DNA from: an uncultured Collinsella sp.
GTDB taxonomy: Bacteria > Actinomycetota > Coriobacteriia > Coriobacteriales > Coriobacteriaceae
DNA length: 22,423 bases
Direction: 5' to 3'
Assembly (NCBI GenBank): GCA_958453935.1
Contig: CAUDZT010000037.1
Location: 1 to 22,423 of the forward strand
In this document: one piece after another, positions 14,488 through 22,314 of the stretch
How positions within the stretch are numbered: the first letter of the stretch is position 1
How the letters are laid out: each line of letters opens with the position of its first letter
The notes under the pieces: model-generated
What the model was told of the DNA's origin: nothing
The model's input: the letters and a program-made list of their open reading frames with translations, nothing else
Databases searched by the model: none
Translations under genes and position numbers: made by a program

Positions 14488-15252
14488 GTGATTAAGGCAG
14501 AGCGACAGGATAAGGTTCGTCAGCTGCTCGAGGAGCAGGGTACGGTCTCGGTAAAAGAGATTTCTGATGCGTTAGATGTCTCGGACATGACGATCCGCCG
14601 CGACCTTGAGGAACTTGCGAGCCTAGGCGAGATCGAGCGCGTGCACGGCGGAGCCCGCAGTGCGCAGGGCCGTCCCCACGCTATGTTGCGCCATGAGTAT
14701 TCGCACAGTGAAAAGCGCACCAAGCATGCCGAGGAAAAGCTGCAGATCGCACGCCGCGCTGTGGAGCTTATCGAGGAAGGCTCGACCATCTTTTTGGGTA
14801 CGGGCACCACGGTTGAGCAGATGGCCTCGATGCTGCCGGCGTTTCGCCTGCGTATCGTGACCAATTCGCTTTCGGTGTTCAACCTGCTCGAGGAGCGCGA
14901 GGACTGCGAGCTGTGCCTCGTGGGCGGTATGTACCGCCGCCGCACTGCCGCTTTTGTGGGGCCGACGGCCGAGGATACCCTACGTGCGCTGGGCATCGAT
15001 GCGGCGTTTATCGGCGCCAACGGTATCTTGGACGGTGACGTATCCACGTCCAACATGGACGAGGGCCGTATCCAGCAGCTCGCCTTTAGCAAGGCGGACT
15101 CGCGCTATCTGATCGCCGACTCCAGCAAGATCGGCAAGCGCGATTTCTATACCTTCTGTCGCCTGGACAATTTAGACGCCGTGGTGTGCGAACCGGGTAT
15201 TGCTGATGGAGATCGCGCCGCCATCGAGGAGCACGCGCAGGTCATTTGCTAG
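14488..15252 (+). CDS. DeoR-family transcriptional regulator
   Basis: 254 residues starting at GTG 14488, with GGCGAGG about 7 bases upstream. The N-terminal DeoR helix-turn-helix has the signature VSVKEISDALDVSDMTIRRDLEEL (20-43) followed by IERVHGGA. The C-terminal DeoRC sensor domain shows IFLGTGTTVEQMA (101-113), VTNSLSVFNLL, LVGGMYRRRTAAFVGP and IADSSKIGKRDFYTF. Members such as LacR, GlpR and FruR sense phosphosugars; LacR senses tagatose 6-phosphate. Given the lac and tagatose genes around, a tagatose-phosphate or galactose-phosphate effector is plausible but unproven. The divergent galM is the most likely target. Confidence 0.9.
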   Translation: MIKAERQDKVRQLLEEQGTVSVKEISDALDVSDMTIRRDLEELASLGEIERVHGGARSAQGRPHAMLRHEYSHSEKRTKHAEEKLQIARRAVELIEEGSTIFLGTGTTVEQMASMLPAFRLRIVTNSLSVFNLLEEREDCELCLVGGMYRRRTAAFVGPTAEDTLRALGIDAAFIGANGILDGDVSTSNMDEGRIQQLAFSKADSRYLIADSSKIGKRDFYTFCRLDNLDAVVCEPGIADGDRAAIEEHAQVIC

Positions 15253-15401
15253 CTCGTGCTGCGGGTGATACTTCTGCCCCTGCCATTGCAGAGAATTTGC
15301 GTCATCACGATGCATAAATAGGTACGCGTGCAGATTGCAGGTTTCCCTTTGTGAGAGGTGCAGCTGTTTTACGGTGAGGCATAGCATCCGTTATGCGTAA
15401 A

Positions 15402-15519
15402 GCTCGGTATTACTGTATGTCTCAACCATTGCAATGGTCGGTATTTTTGTAGCTATAAGCTCATTTAAAGCTCGGTATTTTTGTATTATTAGATATATCT
15501 GAAGGTCGGTATTTTTGTA
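15402..15519 (+). repeat. Four 16-bp direct repeats on an exact 34-bp period
   Basis: Copies start at 15402, 15436, 15470 and 15504. Copies 2 and 4 read GGTCGGTATTTTTGTA, copy 3 GCTCGGTATTTTTGTA, copy 1 GCTCGGTATTACTGTA. The three gaps are each exactly 18 bases and unrelated to each other. The second base alternates C, G, C, G. The array ends 32 bases before the ATPase start codon. Repeats are too short for CRISPR and no cas gene is present. They look like phased binding sites or a regulatory array for the downstream gene. Confidence 0.9.
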
Positions 15520-15551
15520 AACTAGCACGTAAATTATGCTGAGGTGAGATT

Positions 15552-16922
15552 ATGTTTAAACGGAAGGCATATGATCGTCTGCAGGAGTGGAAAGAACGCT
15601 CGCAAGGGCGCACTGCGGTGCTTATTGAGGGTGCAAGACGCGTTGGCAAAACGACGCTCGTCAAGTGCTTCGCGCAAAATGAATACAAGGATTATCTGTA
15701 CATTGACTTTTCGGCTGCTAGCAAAGCCACGCTCGATATATTTCTGAACCATCGTGAAGATGTCGATCTTTTTTTACGCATGCTTCAGCTGCAGTATGGT
15801 AAGGCCCTCGAACCGAGAGAGTCGCTGGTCATTTTTGATGAAGTGCAGCGGTTTCCCATCGCGCGCGAATACATAAAGCATCTTGTAGAAGACGGCAGAT
15901 TTGATTACATCGAGACAGGCTCTCTTGTCTCCATCAAAAAGAATGTCGATAGCATTGTCATACCGTCAGAGGAAGAAAGGATCCCTCTCGAGCCCCTCGA
16001 TTTTGAGGAGTATCTTTGGGCGACCGGAAAAGATCTTTATGCAGAAGAGATCCGTAAAGCGCGCGAATCTCGGACCGCGCTTCCGGACGGCGTTCATGCG
16101 ACGTGCATGAGATTATTTGATGAGTATATGCTTGTCGGTGGTATGCCTCAGTCGGTCGACTCCTTTGTGGCAGAGAATGATTTTAGAGGATGCGACAGGG
16201 TTAAACGGCAGATTATCGCACTGTACAGGGAGGACATTGCCAAGTTTGGAGGTTCGGACGCTAGACGTGCGCGGGCGGTTTATGACGATATTCCGGGTCA
16301 ATTATCTGCGGCAAATAAACGGTTCAAATTTGACAGCTTGGAGAAGGGGTCCCGTTTTGAGACATATGAGTCGGCGTTAATCTGGCTTGAGGATGCGCGA
16401 CTGATTAACCGTTGCTATTTATGCAGTGATCCGAGCGTGGGTTACCGCCTGCACGAGGACGCGTCTTCGCTTAAATGCTATATGGCGGACACGGGATTGC
16501 TCGTGAGCTTGGCGTTTGATGATGGTCCGGACCTTATGGATGTTCATAGAGACATTCAATTTGGAAGAATTTCAATTAATAAAGGAATGCTAATCGAGAA
16601 CATCGTGGCGCAGCAGCTTAAGAGTCTGGGGCATTCGCTTTTTTATTACAGCTGGCAGGAGCCTTCCAAAACAGAGGGGAGTCGGCCCAGAACGCGTGAA
16701 ATTGATTTTCTTGTTTCGCGCGGCTTTGAAGACGCGGCTGGAAAACCGCGGGTCACTCCTGTTGAAGTTAAATCTTCCAAATCGTATTCAACAATCTCGC
16801 TTGACGATTTCGGCAGACGATTCGAACGACGAGTCGGAGAAGAGATAGTTCTTCACCCAAAACAGCTCAGGGCTGAAGGGCATAGGATATATCTACCTCT
16901 GTATATGACGATCTTTATCTGA
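15552..16922 (+). CDS. AAA_14 / DUF4143 family ATPase with a nuclease-like C-terminus
   Basis: 456 residues, typical length. The ATPase half has Walker A GARRVGKTTL (27-36), Walker B SLVIFDEVQ (92-100, Asp97/Glu98) and a sensor-like ETGSLVSI. The DUF4143 half contains a pattern like PD-(D/E)XK nucleases: Glu349 in MLIENIVAQQL, REIDFLVSRG (Asp385) and VTPVEVKSSKS (Glu405, Lys407). The ribosome site GAGGTGAG fixes the start. Biochemical roles of this family are poorly known. The gene is lower in GC than the sugar genes, suggesting transfer. It sits between two different repeat arrays (15402-15519 and 17193-17489), which may be its binding sites or products. I cannot assign a function. Confidence 0.88.
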   Translation: MFKRKAYDRLQEWKERSQGRTAVLIEGARRVGKTTLVKCFAQNEYKDYLYIDFSAASKATLDIFLNHREDVDLFLRMLQLQYGKALEPRESLVIFDEVQRFPIAREYIKHLVEDGRFDYIETGSLVSIKKNVDSIVIPSEEERIPLEPLDFEEYLWATGKDLYAEEIRKARESRTALPDGVHATCMRLFDEYMLVGGMPQSVDSFVAENDFRGCDRVKRQIIALYREDIAKFGGSDARRARAVYDDIPGQLSAANKRFKFDSLEKGSRFETYESALIWLEDARLINRCYLCSDPSVGYRLHEDASSLKCYMADTGLLVSLAFDDGPDLMDVHRDIQFGRISINKGMLIENIVAQQLKSLGHSLFYYSWQEPSKTEGSRPRTREIDFLVSRGFEDAAGKPRVTPVEVKSSKSYSTISLDDFGRRFERRVGEEIVLHPKQLRAEGHRIYLPLYMTIFI

Positions 16923-16933
16923 TCGACGGCATG

Positions 16934-16964
16934 CGGTCCTGTGGCTCATTGAACCGCAGGACCG
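16934..16964 (+). terminator. Hairpin after the ATPase gene
   Basis: An 11-bp stem with one G-U pair (16934-16944 with 16954-16964) lies 11 bases after the stop. There is no T-run directly after it, so termination may be partial. Confidence 0.5.
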
Positions 16965-17192
16965 TGTATCGTTAGGGGTTTATTGTGATAATGCGCGCAG
17001 GCTAAGCCGGGGATCGAGTTTTCGGGATATGTCGGTGAAGTTCCGTCACCGCGGACTGGGTGTCCGTGCGCCCGACGAGGTCGTTGCGTGCCTAGAAGCC
17101 CCGAGCTCCAGAAGCCGTACGCTTGTTTCAGGCGTGCTGGTCGAATGCTCCAGCGTGAAAGACCTACGGGTGTAGCTTGCTCGGCCTGTTTG
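16965..17192. other. Gap between the ATPase hairpin and the hairpin array
   Basis: A 48-codon open frame with ATG at 17029 (ending 17175) exists, but it has no good ribosome site and no recognisable family. I see no supported gene or repeat here. Confidence 0.3.
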
Positions 17193-17489
17193 TCTCGATC
17201 TGTAACAGCTAGGACTGAAAAACTCGGCTACGTGTTACAGGTTGAGATTTTTCGGCTAGGTCTAATCTATTCATCTCGATCTGTAACAGGTGGGGGAGAA
17301 ATAACCGGCTAACTGTTATAGATTGAGATTGAGGGGATTGGCCTGTGCGTTCATCTAAATCTGTAACAGCTAGACGTCAAAAACCGGTTTTAGTGTTACA
17401 GATTGAGACAATTCGGCCTGGTCAGTCCCTTTCATCTCAATCTGTAACAGTTAGGACCGAAAAACTCGGCTAGATGTTACAGATTGAGA
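17193..17489 (+). repeat. Tandem array of four 55-bp hairpins, period 80/81 bp
   Basis: Units lie at 17193-17247, 17274-17328, 17354-17408 and 17435-17489, each exactly 55 bp, with spacers of 26, 25 and 26 bp. Each unit has 15-bp arms (consensus TCTCAATCTGTAACA and its complement) around a 25-base loop. Three loops share a CTAG-like start, and three share a CGGCTA-containing end. Unit 4 has perfect arms. In units 1 and 2 every arm difference forms a G-U pair in plus-strand RNA; unit 3 has one A-G mismatch. This favours folding as plus-strand RNA, the direction of the ATPase gene. Confidence 0.9.
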
Positions 17490-17511
17490 CAAACGTGCGG
17501 CACGGTCCGCC

Positions 17512-17556
17512 CAAAAAAGACCGGGGGCGGCGCGCCGTGTGACGTGCCGCCCCCGG
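17512..17556 (-). terminator. Terminator of lacG (minus strand)
   Basis: A perfect 11-bp GC stem (17521-17531 with 17546-17556) is followed on the minus strand by TCTTTTTTGGG, about 55 bases after the lacG stop. Confidence 0.85.
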
Positions 17557-17610
17557 CTGAGAAATGGGGACAAGTTATGTGAGTGGGGCAATGCCGCTCG
17601 CCGCAAGCCA

Positions 17611-19050
17611 CTAGTCCAGACGACGGGTCTGCGCCACGTGCTTGTACCAGTAGGCGCTCGCCTTGGGCGTGCGCTTTTGGGTCTCAAAGTCTACGTAGAA
17701 GAAGCCATAGCGCTTGTTGTAGCCGTTGGTCCAGGAGAACTGATCCTGCAGGCTCCACAGGAAGTAGCCGCCCACGTTGACGCCCGCCTCCATGGCCTTA
17801 AGCAGCCAGCGCAGGTGCTGCTCGATGTAGTCGATGCGCGGCTGGTCGTCCACAAAACCGTCCTTGTAGGGGTCCTTGTAGCCCATGCCGTTTTCGGTAA
17901 TGAAAATCTGCTTATAGTTGGGGTAGCGCTGCTTAATGTAGACGAGCAGATCGAACAGGCCCTCGGGATAGATGATCCAGTCCCAGTCGGTGGTGGGGAT
18001 GCCGGGCTTGTTCACGTGCTCGCCAATGCCCTTGACGCGCCAGCGGCCGGTACCCTTCTCGCCCGTGCCGTTGTGGTGCAGGTCGTTCTCGCCGTCGTAG
18101 GCCTTGAGGAAACGGCACTGGTAGTTGTTGACACCCAGGTAGTCGTTGTAGAGCGCGGCCTCGCGCATAATCTCGAGGTCCTTGTCCAGGATCTCGATGG
18201 TGCCGCCGGAGACGGCAGCCAGGCGGTTGGCGCACTCGAGGGTGTCGGGGGCATAGTCGCCGCGGAAGGTGGCGTCGAGCAGGAACTGGTTTTGCAGCAC
18301 ATGCTCGTTGTTGGCGGCCTTGATGTCGGCGGGGTCGTTCTCGTTGAGCGGGTACTTAAACTCCAGCGACTGAATGACGCCGATCTTGCCCTTAAAACCA
18401 CCGTTGTGGAAGGCCAGCACTGCCTTGGCGTGGGCGAGCATCATGTTGTGCTCGCACTGGAAGGCCTCGGCCAGATGAGCTTTGACGCCGCCGGGGAAGG
18501 TGCCCTCGATGTAGGTGTTGGAGGCGTCGGCCCAGATCTCGTTAAAGGTGAACCAGTAGGTCACCTGGTCGGCGTACTCCTTAAAGCAGAAGGTGGCAAA
18601 GTCCACAAAGGCATCGATGGTCTCGCGGTTGAGGAAGTCGCCCTTCTCAAAGAGGGGAAGCGGCGTATCGAAGTGATGCAGCGTGACGAACGGCTCAACA
18701 TGGTGCTTATGGCACTCGGCGAAGAGATCGTGGTAGAACTGGACGCCCTCGGGGTTGATTTCGCCGGTGCCGTTGGGGAAGATGCGGCTCCAGGCAATGG
18801 AGAGGCGAATGCCGTTGATACCGAACTCCTCGCACAGCTCCAAGTCGACAGGGTACTGGTTGTAGAAGTCCGAAGCGGGATCGGGGGAGAAACGGCCTTG
18901 GGCTTCCAGAAAGTCGTCCCAGGCAACCTTGCCCTTACCGTGAGTGCGGGTCTCGCCCTCTACCTGGTAGGCAGCAGTGGCGCCGCCAAAGACAAAGTCC
19001 TCGGGAAACTGCGCAGGCGGATTGGTGACGCTAGCAGGATTAACGGACAT
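17611..19050 (-). CDS. lacG: 6-phospho-beta-galactosidase (GH1, LacG)
   Basis: 479 residues, family GH1. It hydrolyses lactose 6-phosphate, delivered by LacE, to galactose 6-phosphate and glucose. The N-terminus FPEDFVFGGATAAYQVEGETRT and the stretch SIAWSRIFPNGTGEINPEGVQFYHDLFAECHK match LacG closely from memory. The acid/base is Glu171 in TFNEI and the nucleophile is Glu386 in ITENGMGY. The phosphate-binding signature SWTNGYNKRYG (Ser439, Lys446, Tyr448) marks it as acting on phosphorylated sugars rather than free glucosides. It follows lacE by 66 bases on the same strand. The ribosome site is weak (TTGGAT), and a hairpin in the gap may tune its level. Confidence 0.92.
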   Translation of the reverse strand: MSVNPASVTNPPAQFPEDFVFGGATAAYQVEGETRTHGKGKVAWDDFLEAQGRFSPDPASDFYNQYPVDLELCEEFGINGIRLSIAWSRIFPNGTGEINPEGVQFYHDLFAECHKHHVEPFVTLHHFDTPLPLFEKGDFLNRETIDAFVDFATFCFKEYADQVTYWFTFNEIWADASNTYIEGTFPGGVKAHLAEAFQCEHNMMLAHAKAVLAFHNGGFKGKIGVIQSLEFKYPLNENDPADIKAANNEHVLQNQFLLDATFRGDYAPDTLECANRLAAVSGGTIEILDKDLEIMREAALYNDYLGVNNYQCRFLKAYDGENDLHHNGTGEKGTGRWRVKGIGEHVNKPGIPTTDWDWIIYPEGLFDLLVYIKQRYPNYKQIFITENGMGYKDPYKDGFVDDQPRIDYIEQHLRWLLKAMEAGVNVGGYFLWSLQDQFSWTNGYNKRYGFFYVDFETQKRTPKASAYWYKHVAQTRRLD

Positions 19051-19074
19051 GATGATCCAATCGTCTAAATCGAA

Positions 19075-19106
19075 GGGCCAGCCGGTCTTGGATGGTCGGC
19101 TGGCCC
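19075..19106 (-). other. Intercistronic hairpin between lacE and lacG
   Basis: A perfect 10-bp stem, GGGCCAGCCG with its complement, encloses a 12-base loop. On the minus strand it is followed by TTCGATTTA, which is not a proper U-run. It may partly terminate or protect the upstream mRNA, lowering lacG relative to lacE (inference). Confidence 0.6.
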
Positions 19107-19116
19107 TGAGCGTTAC

Positions 19117-20892
19117 TTACTTCGAAAGCTGCTCGGAGACGAAGGCGAGAGACTTGTCGCCGTTCTGGGAGAGCTCAATGTACTGCTTACCGCGGCAGGC
19201 GACGCATTTGTTGCCCACGCGCTCGCAGTCTTTCTGCAGGTCGGCCAGGTAGCTTGCGGCCTGCGGGGCCAGGACGACCAGGTCAAAGTCGGGGAGCATG
19301 TCCACGTGGTTGCCATATGCCTCGGCAGCGGTCTCAAGATTGATGCCGCGCTCCTTGGCAGCCTTGGCCAGCGCGTTGGCGAGCAGGCCCGAGGTTCCGC
19401 CACCCTGGCAGAGCACGAGCACACGCTTGCCGTTGAGGTCGCTGGCGGTCGTTGCCTCGGCAGCGGGTGCTGCAGAAGTGGCAGGGGAGTCGACCTTCAC
19501 GGCCTCGGCAGCAGCGCCGGCGGCAACGCTCTTGGCGTCAGCCTTGCCCTGGAAGGCATCGTTGAGCTTGGCGGCCTTCTCGGCGTTCTTGGCGGCGAGC
19601 TCCTCCTGGGAGATCTCGGCCTCCTCGGCGCACTTCTGGGCGTCATAGGCACGGAAGAACGGGTAGTACAGGACAAAGTCGACGACCAGGATGAGGGCGA
19701 GCATCACAAAGGCGAGCGGCTGGAAGCCCAAGCCCATGATGGTGCCGATGGGGCCGGGGACGGTCCAGGGCAGGGTGTACATAAAGCCGTTCATGCCCAA
19801 GAAGTCGATAAAGATCTTGAGGATCCAGATGTTGGCGATCGGGGCAAAAACAAACGGGACAAAGAAGACGGGGTTGAGCACGATAGGCGCGGCGAACAGC
19901 AGCGGCTCGTTGACGGCAAAGCACACGGGGACGATGGCTGCCTTACCGACGGCGCGCATCTCCTGAGACTTGGCCAGGAAGCAGAACATAAAGACCAGGA
20001 CGAGCGTGGCGCCGGTGCCGCCCATGCAGACGACGAAGTACTGGGCACCCTGGGTCAGGACAGCGGAAGCGTGCTGGCCAGCTTGGAACGCAGCCAGGTT
20101 GTCGGTCATGTTGGCAACGAGAGCGGCGGCGATGGCGGGCTCGACGATCGAGGGGCCGTGGACGCCGACGAACCAGAAGAGGCTCATGGCACCGTAGATC
20201 ACAGCGAGGCCGATGTAGCCGTCGGCGGCGGTGAACAGGGGCTGGAACACCTGGATGACGCCCTGGGCAAAGCAGAAGCCAAAGGCAGCGCGGAAGACGA
20301 TGTCAAAGACCCAAAAGACGGTGATGCAGACGGAGAAGGGGATGATATCCTTAAAGGTCTGCGAAATGTTGGGCGGAACCTGCTCGGGCATCTTGACGGT
20401 GATGTTGCGCTTAATGAAGAACTTGTAGATGATGCCGGTCACAAACGCAGCGATGAAGGCGGTCAGCAGGCCCTTGGAACCAAGGTAGGTGGTGTTGAAG
20501 CCGCTGGCGGCGTCCGTGGCGATGGTGTCGCTCGAAAGGAGCAAGAAGCCGATGATGGCCGCGCACATGCACGAGATAAAGTTGATCTGGTTGTTCTTGG
20601 GCAGGTCGCGGTTCTGGGCATCGGCGAAGTGCTTGGCCGTGGTGGCGGCACAGGCGATAGCCAGGATGCCCATGGAGTAGTTGTAGCACTTCCACAGGGC
20701 GTTGTTGATGTCATCGGGCCAGTAGAAACCCCAGATGTTGGGGACCGAGGCTACCAGGCAGAAGATGGACGAGAAGATGATGATGGGGATGACGGAGATA
20801 AAGCCGTCGCGAATCGCCTTGAGGTACTTGTTGCGGGCGATCGCGTTGAAAAAGGGCTGGCCCTTTTCGATGATGGCGATGAGTTGCTCCAT
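19117..20892 (-). CDS. lacE: Lactose-family PTS EIICB (LacE)
   Basis: 591 residues. It imports and phosphorylates lactose or a related beta-galactoside. The EIIC part (about 1-430) begins MEQLIAIIEKGQPFFNAIARNKYL, carries many membrane helices, and has the motifs FVGVHGPSIVEP and CFAVNEPLLFAAPIVLNP. A charged, Ala-rich linker (about 433-480) leads to the EIIB domain, with the phosphorylated Cys495 in KRVLVLCQGGGTSGLLANAL. The start follows AGGAG by 6 bases. No EIIA-lac (LacF) gene is present here, so that subunit must come from elsewhere. The gene is divergent from a LacI-family regulator and has an 18-bp palindrome next to its likely -35 box. Confidence 0.92.
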   Translation of the reverse strand: MEQLIAIIEKGQPFFNAIARNKYLKAIRDGFISVIPIIIFSSIFCLVASVPNIWGFYWPDDINNALWKCYNYSMGILAIACAATTAKHFADAQNRDLPKNNQINFISCMCAAIIGFLLLSSDTIATDAASGFNTTYLGSKGLLTAFIAAFVTGIIYKFFIKRNITVKMPEQVPPNISQTFKDIIPFSVCITVFWVFDIVFRAAFGFCFAQGVIQVFQPLFTAADGYIGLAVIYGAMSLFWFVGVHGPSIVEPAIAAALVANMTDNLAAFQAGQHASAVLTQGAQYFVVCMGGTGATLVLVFMFCFLAKSQEMRAVGKAAIVPVCFAVNEPLLFAAPIVLNPVFFVPFVFAPIANIWILKIFIDFLGMNGFMYTLPWTVPGPIGTIMGLGFQPLAFVMLALILVVDFVLYYPFFRAYDAQKCAEEAEISQEELAAKNAEKAAKLNDAFQGKADAKSVAAGAAAEAVKVDSPATSAAPAAEATTASDLNGKRVLVLCQGGGTSGLLANALAKAAKERGINLETAAEAYGNHVDMLPDFDLVVLAPQAASYLADLQKDCERVGNKCVACRGKQYIELSQNGDKSLAFVSEQLSK

Positions 20893-20925
20893 GCAATGCT
20901 CCTAAGAGTCGGTGGGTTAGCAACG

Positions 20926-20971
20926 ATGGTAGCTTTTGACGTCTGGTTGCCAAAATGTTGACGTTGCCATT
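20926..20971 (-). promoter_or_regulatory. lacE promoter with adjoining LacI-type operator
   Basis: On the minus strand TTGGCA (20953-20948) and TACCAT (20931-20926) are spaced by 16 bases. Directly upstream lies an 18-bp imperfect palindrome (20954-20971), AATGTTGACGTTGCCATT on the plus strand, centred on CG as is usual for LacI-family sites. Confidence 0.55.
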
Positions 20972-21072
20972 TTGCGACACAAAAAAGATGTGAATCGGTG
21001 GCCCCTGTGCCTGTAGACCGTCGATTCCTTGCGTGTAAACGATTGAGCCGCCCGGTGGCTCTGTGTTTGCAC

Positions 21073-21090
21073 AATGGCAACGTTAACATT
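21073..21090. promoter_or_regulatory. Second LacI-type operator
   Basis: AATGGCAACGTTAACATT is centred on CG with symmetric AATG--AACGTT--CATT. It matches the reverse complement of the site at 20954-20971 at 17 of 18 positions. The two sites are in opposite orientation with centres 119 bp apart, compatible with looping by a LacI-type tetramer or with control of both divergent genes. Confidence 0.7.
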
Positions 21091-21125
21091 TGAGCGACAA
21101 AAGCCGTTCGGCGAAGCAGAATTGT

Positions 21126-21136
21126 CGGTGAACGGT
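21126..21136. promoter_or_regulatory. CGGTGAACGGT motif in the lac intergenic region
   Basis: It repeats the motif found at 338-349 before the left PTS operon. It lies between the second LacI-type operator and the regulator gene start and may be part of a control site shared by both sugar modules. TAAAAT at 21193-21198 is a possible -10 box for the regulator gene, with no good -35. Confidence 0.4.
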
Positions 21137-21248
21137 AGGTTTTGGGTGGTAAGCGTATTGAGGGGGAGGCGTTGGATATACTTGAAGACGTTTAAAATGA
21201 CTGCGCAAGATGCCGTCAATGGCATCGTTGACATAGAAAGATCGACCT

Positions 21249-22253
21249 ATGACCGCTGTTAAAAAATCGGTATCCGTTAAGGATGTGGCGCGCCTCGCGG
21301 GCGTCTCGGAACAGACGGTCTCGCGCACCGTGCACGATTCGCCCAGCGTGCGCCTCGAGACCAAGGAGCGCGTGCGCGCCGCCATGCGCGAACTTGGCTA
21401 CCGTCCAAACTTTGCCGGCCGGTCACTGCGCCGCGGCAAGTTCAAGACGGTCGGCGTCGCCATGTTCAACATTACCGGCACCGGCAACCTCGACCGTATG
21501 GAGGGTTTTGCCGCCGCCGCCGACAAGCACGGCTATGCCATCACCCTTACTAAAGTAGATGGACATCCCTATACCCTCGAGAGCGCATCGTCGCGCATGA
21601 GCGCGCTGCCGGTGGATGGCATGGTTGTGATCATGAATCGCATGCCGGCGGACTTTGGCACCTTCGAGCCGCTGCCCGGTATGCAGACGGTGCTCGTTAC
21701 CATGCTGGAGCACCCGCTCTGTTCAACAGTCGATAACGACCAGTTCGATTGCTCGCGCCAGGTGGTCGAGTACTTGCTGGAGCAGGGGCACAAGACCGTG
21801 CACTTTATCTCGTGTCCCGAGCGCTCGCTTTCGGGCATGCGTCGCGAGGAGGGCTGGCGCGAGACATTGCGCGCGCATGGTATTGAGCCGCCGCGACTCG
21901 TCCGTGGCGATTGGACGGCACAGAGCGGATATGCCGCCGGCCAGGTGCTTGCGGACGATCCGAACTGCACAGCCATTTATGCTTCCAACGATGCCATGGC
22001 CTACGGCTGCATTCGCGGGCTCGAGTCGCGCGGGAAGCACGTGCCCCAGGACGTAAGCGTGGTGGGTGTTGACGATAGTTTGGGCGATATCGTGCCCGAT
22101 CGTCGCCTGGCTACGGTGCGCTTTGACAACAAGCGCGTCGGCATGTGGGCGGTCGACAAGATTGCCGGCGCCGAGGGCGCTGCACCCGGTGTGGAGCACA
22201 TGCTGTTTCCGGGTGTGCTCGTCGAGGGCGATACGGTGCGCGATGTACGCTAG
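21249..22253 (+). CDS. LacI-family transcriptional regulator
   Basis: 334 residues. The N-terminal helix-turn-helix SVKDVARLAGVSEQTVSRTVHD (9-30) and hinge region GYRPNFAGRSLRRGKFKTVGV are classic LacI/GalR. The periplasmic-binding-like core shows IYASNDAMAYGCIRGLESRG, VPQDVSVVGVDD and an effector-side PDRRLATVRFDN. It lies divergent from lacE across a gap that holds two matching 18-bp palindromes, so it most likely controls lacE-lacG and itself. The ribosome site is weak (GAAAG). Note that other PTS-type lactose operons use a DeoR-type LacR; here the linked regulator is of the LacI family. Confidence 0.92.
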   Translation: MTAVKKSVSVKDVARLAGVSEQTVSRTVHDSPSVRLETKERVRAAMRELGYRPNFAGRSLRRGKFKTVGVAMFNITGTGNLDRMEGFAAAADKHGYAITLTKVDGHPYTLESASSRMSALPVDGMVVIMNRMPADFGTFEPLPGMQTVLVTMLEHPLCSTVDNDQFDCSRQVVEYLLEQGHKTVHFISCPERSLSGMRREEGWRETLRAHGIEPPRLVRGDWTAQSGYAAGQVLADDPNCTAIYASNDAMAYGCIRGLESRGKHVPQDVSVVGVDDSLGDIVPDRRLATVRFDNKRVGMWAVDKIAGAEGAAPGVEHMLFPGVLVEGDTVRDVR

Positions 22254-22314
22254 GGTGCGGACCTGTTTGGGTTGCCGCTAATTGTGTTCGAGAATGTTCA
22301 GATTGGTTTAAAAA

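Noticed and set aside
15402..15519. CRISPR array
   Set aside because: Repeats are 16 bp and spacers 18 bp, both too short, only four copies, and no cas genes are present.
17088..17312. 74-codon plus-strand open frame
   Set aside because: It starts without a ribosome site and extends into the hairpin array; no family resemblance.
17193..17489. Integron cassette attC sites
   Set aside because: Regular palindromes were considered, but there is no integrase, no cassette genes between units, and no attC core-site pattern.
17539..19068. 509-codon plus-strand open frame
   Set aside because: Antisense to lacG with its catalytic Glu motifs; low-complexity Val/Gly/Leu-rich translation typical of a mirror frame.
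19306..20961. 551-codon plus-strand open frame
   Set aside because: Antisense to lacE; composition Gly/Asp/Glu/Val-rich, no domain, and lacE is unmistakable.
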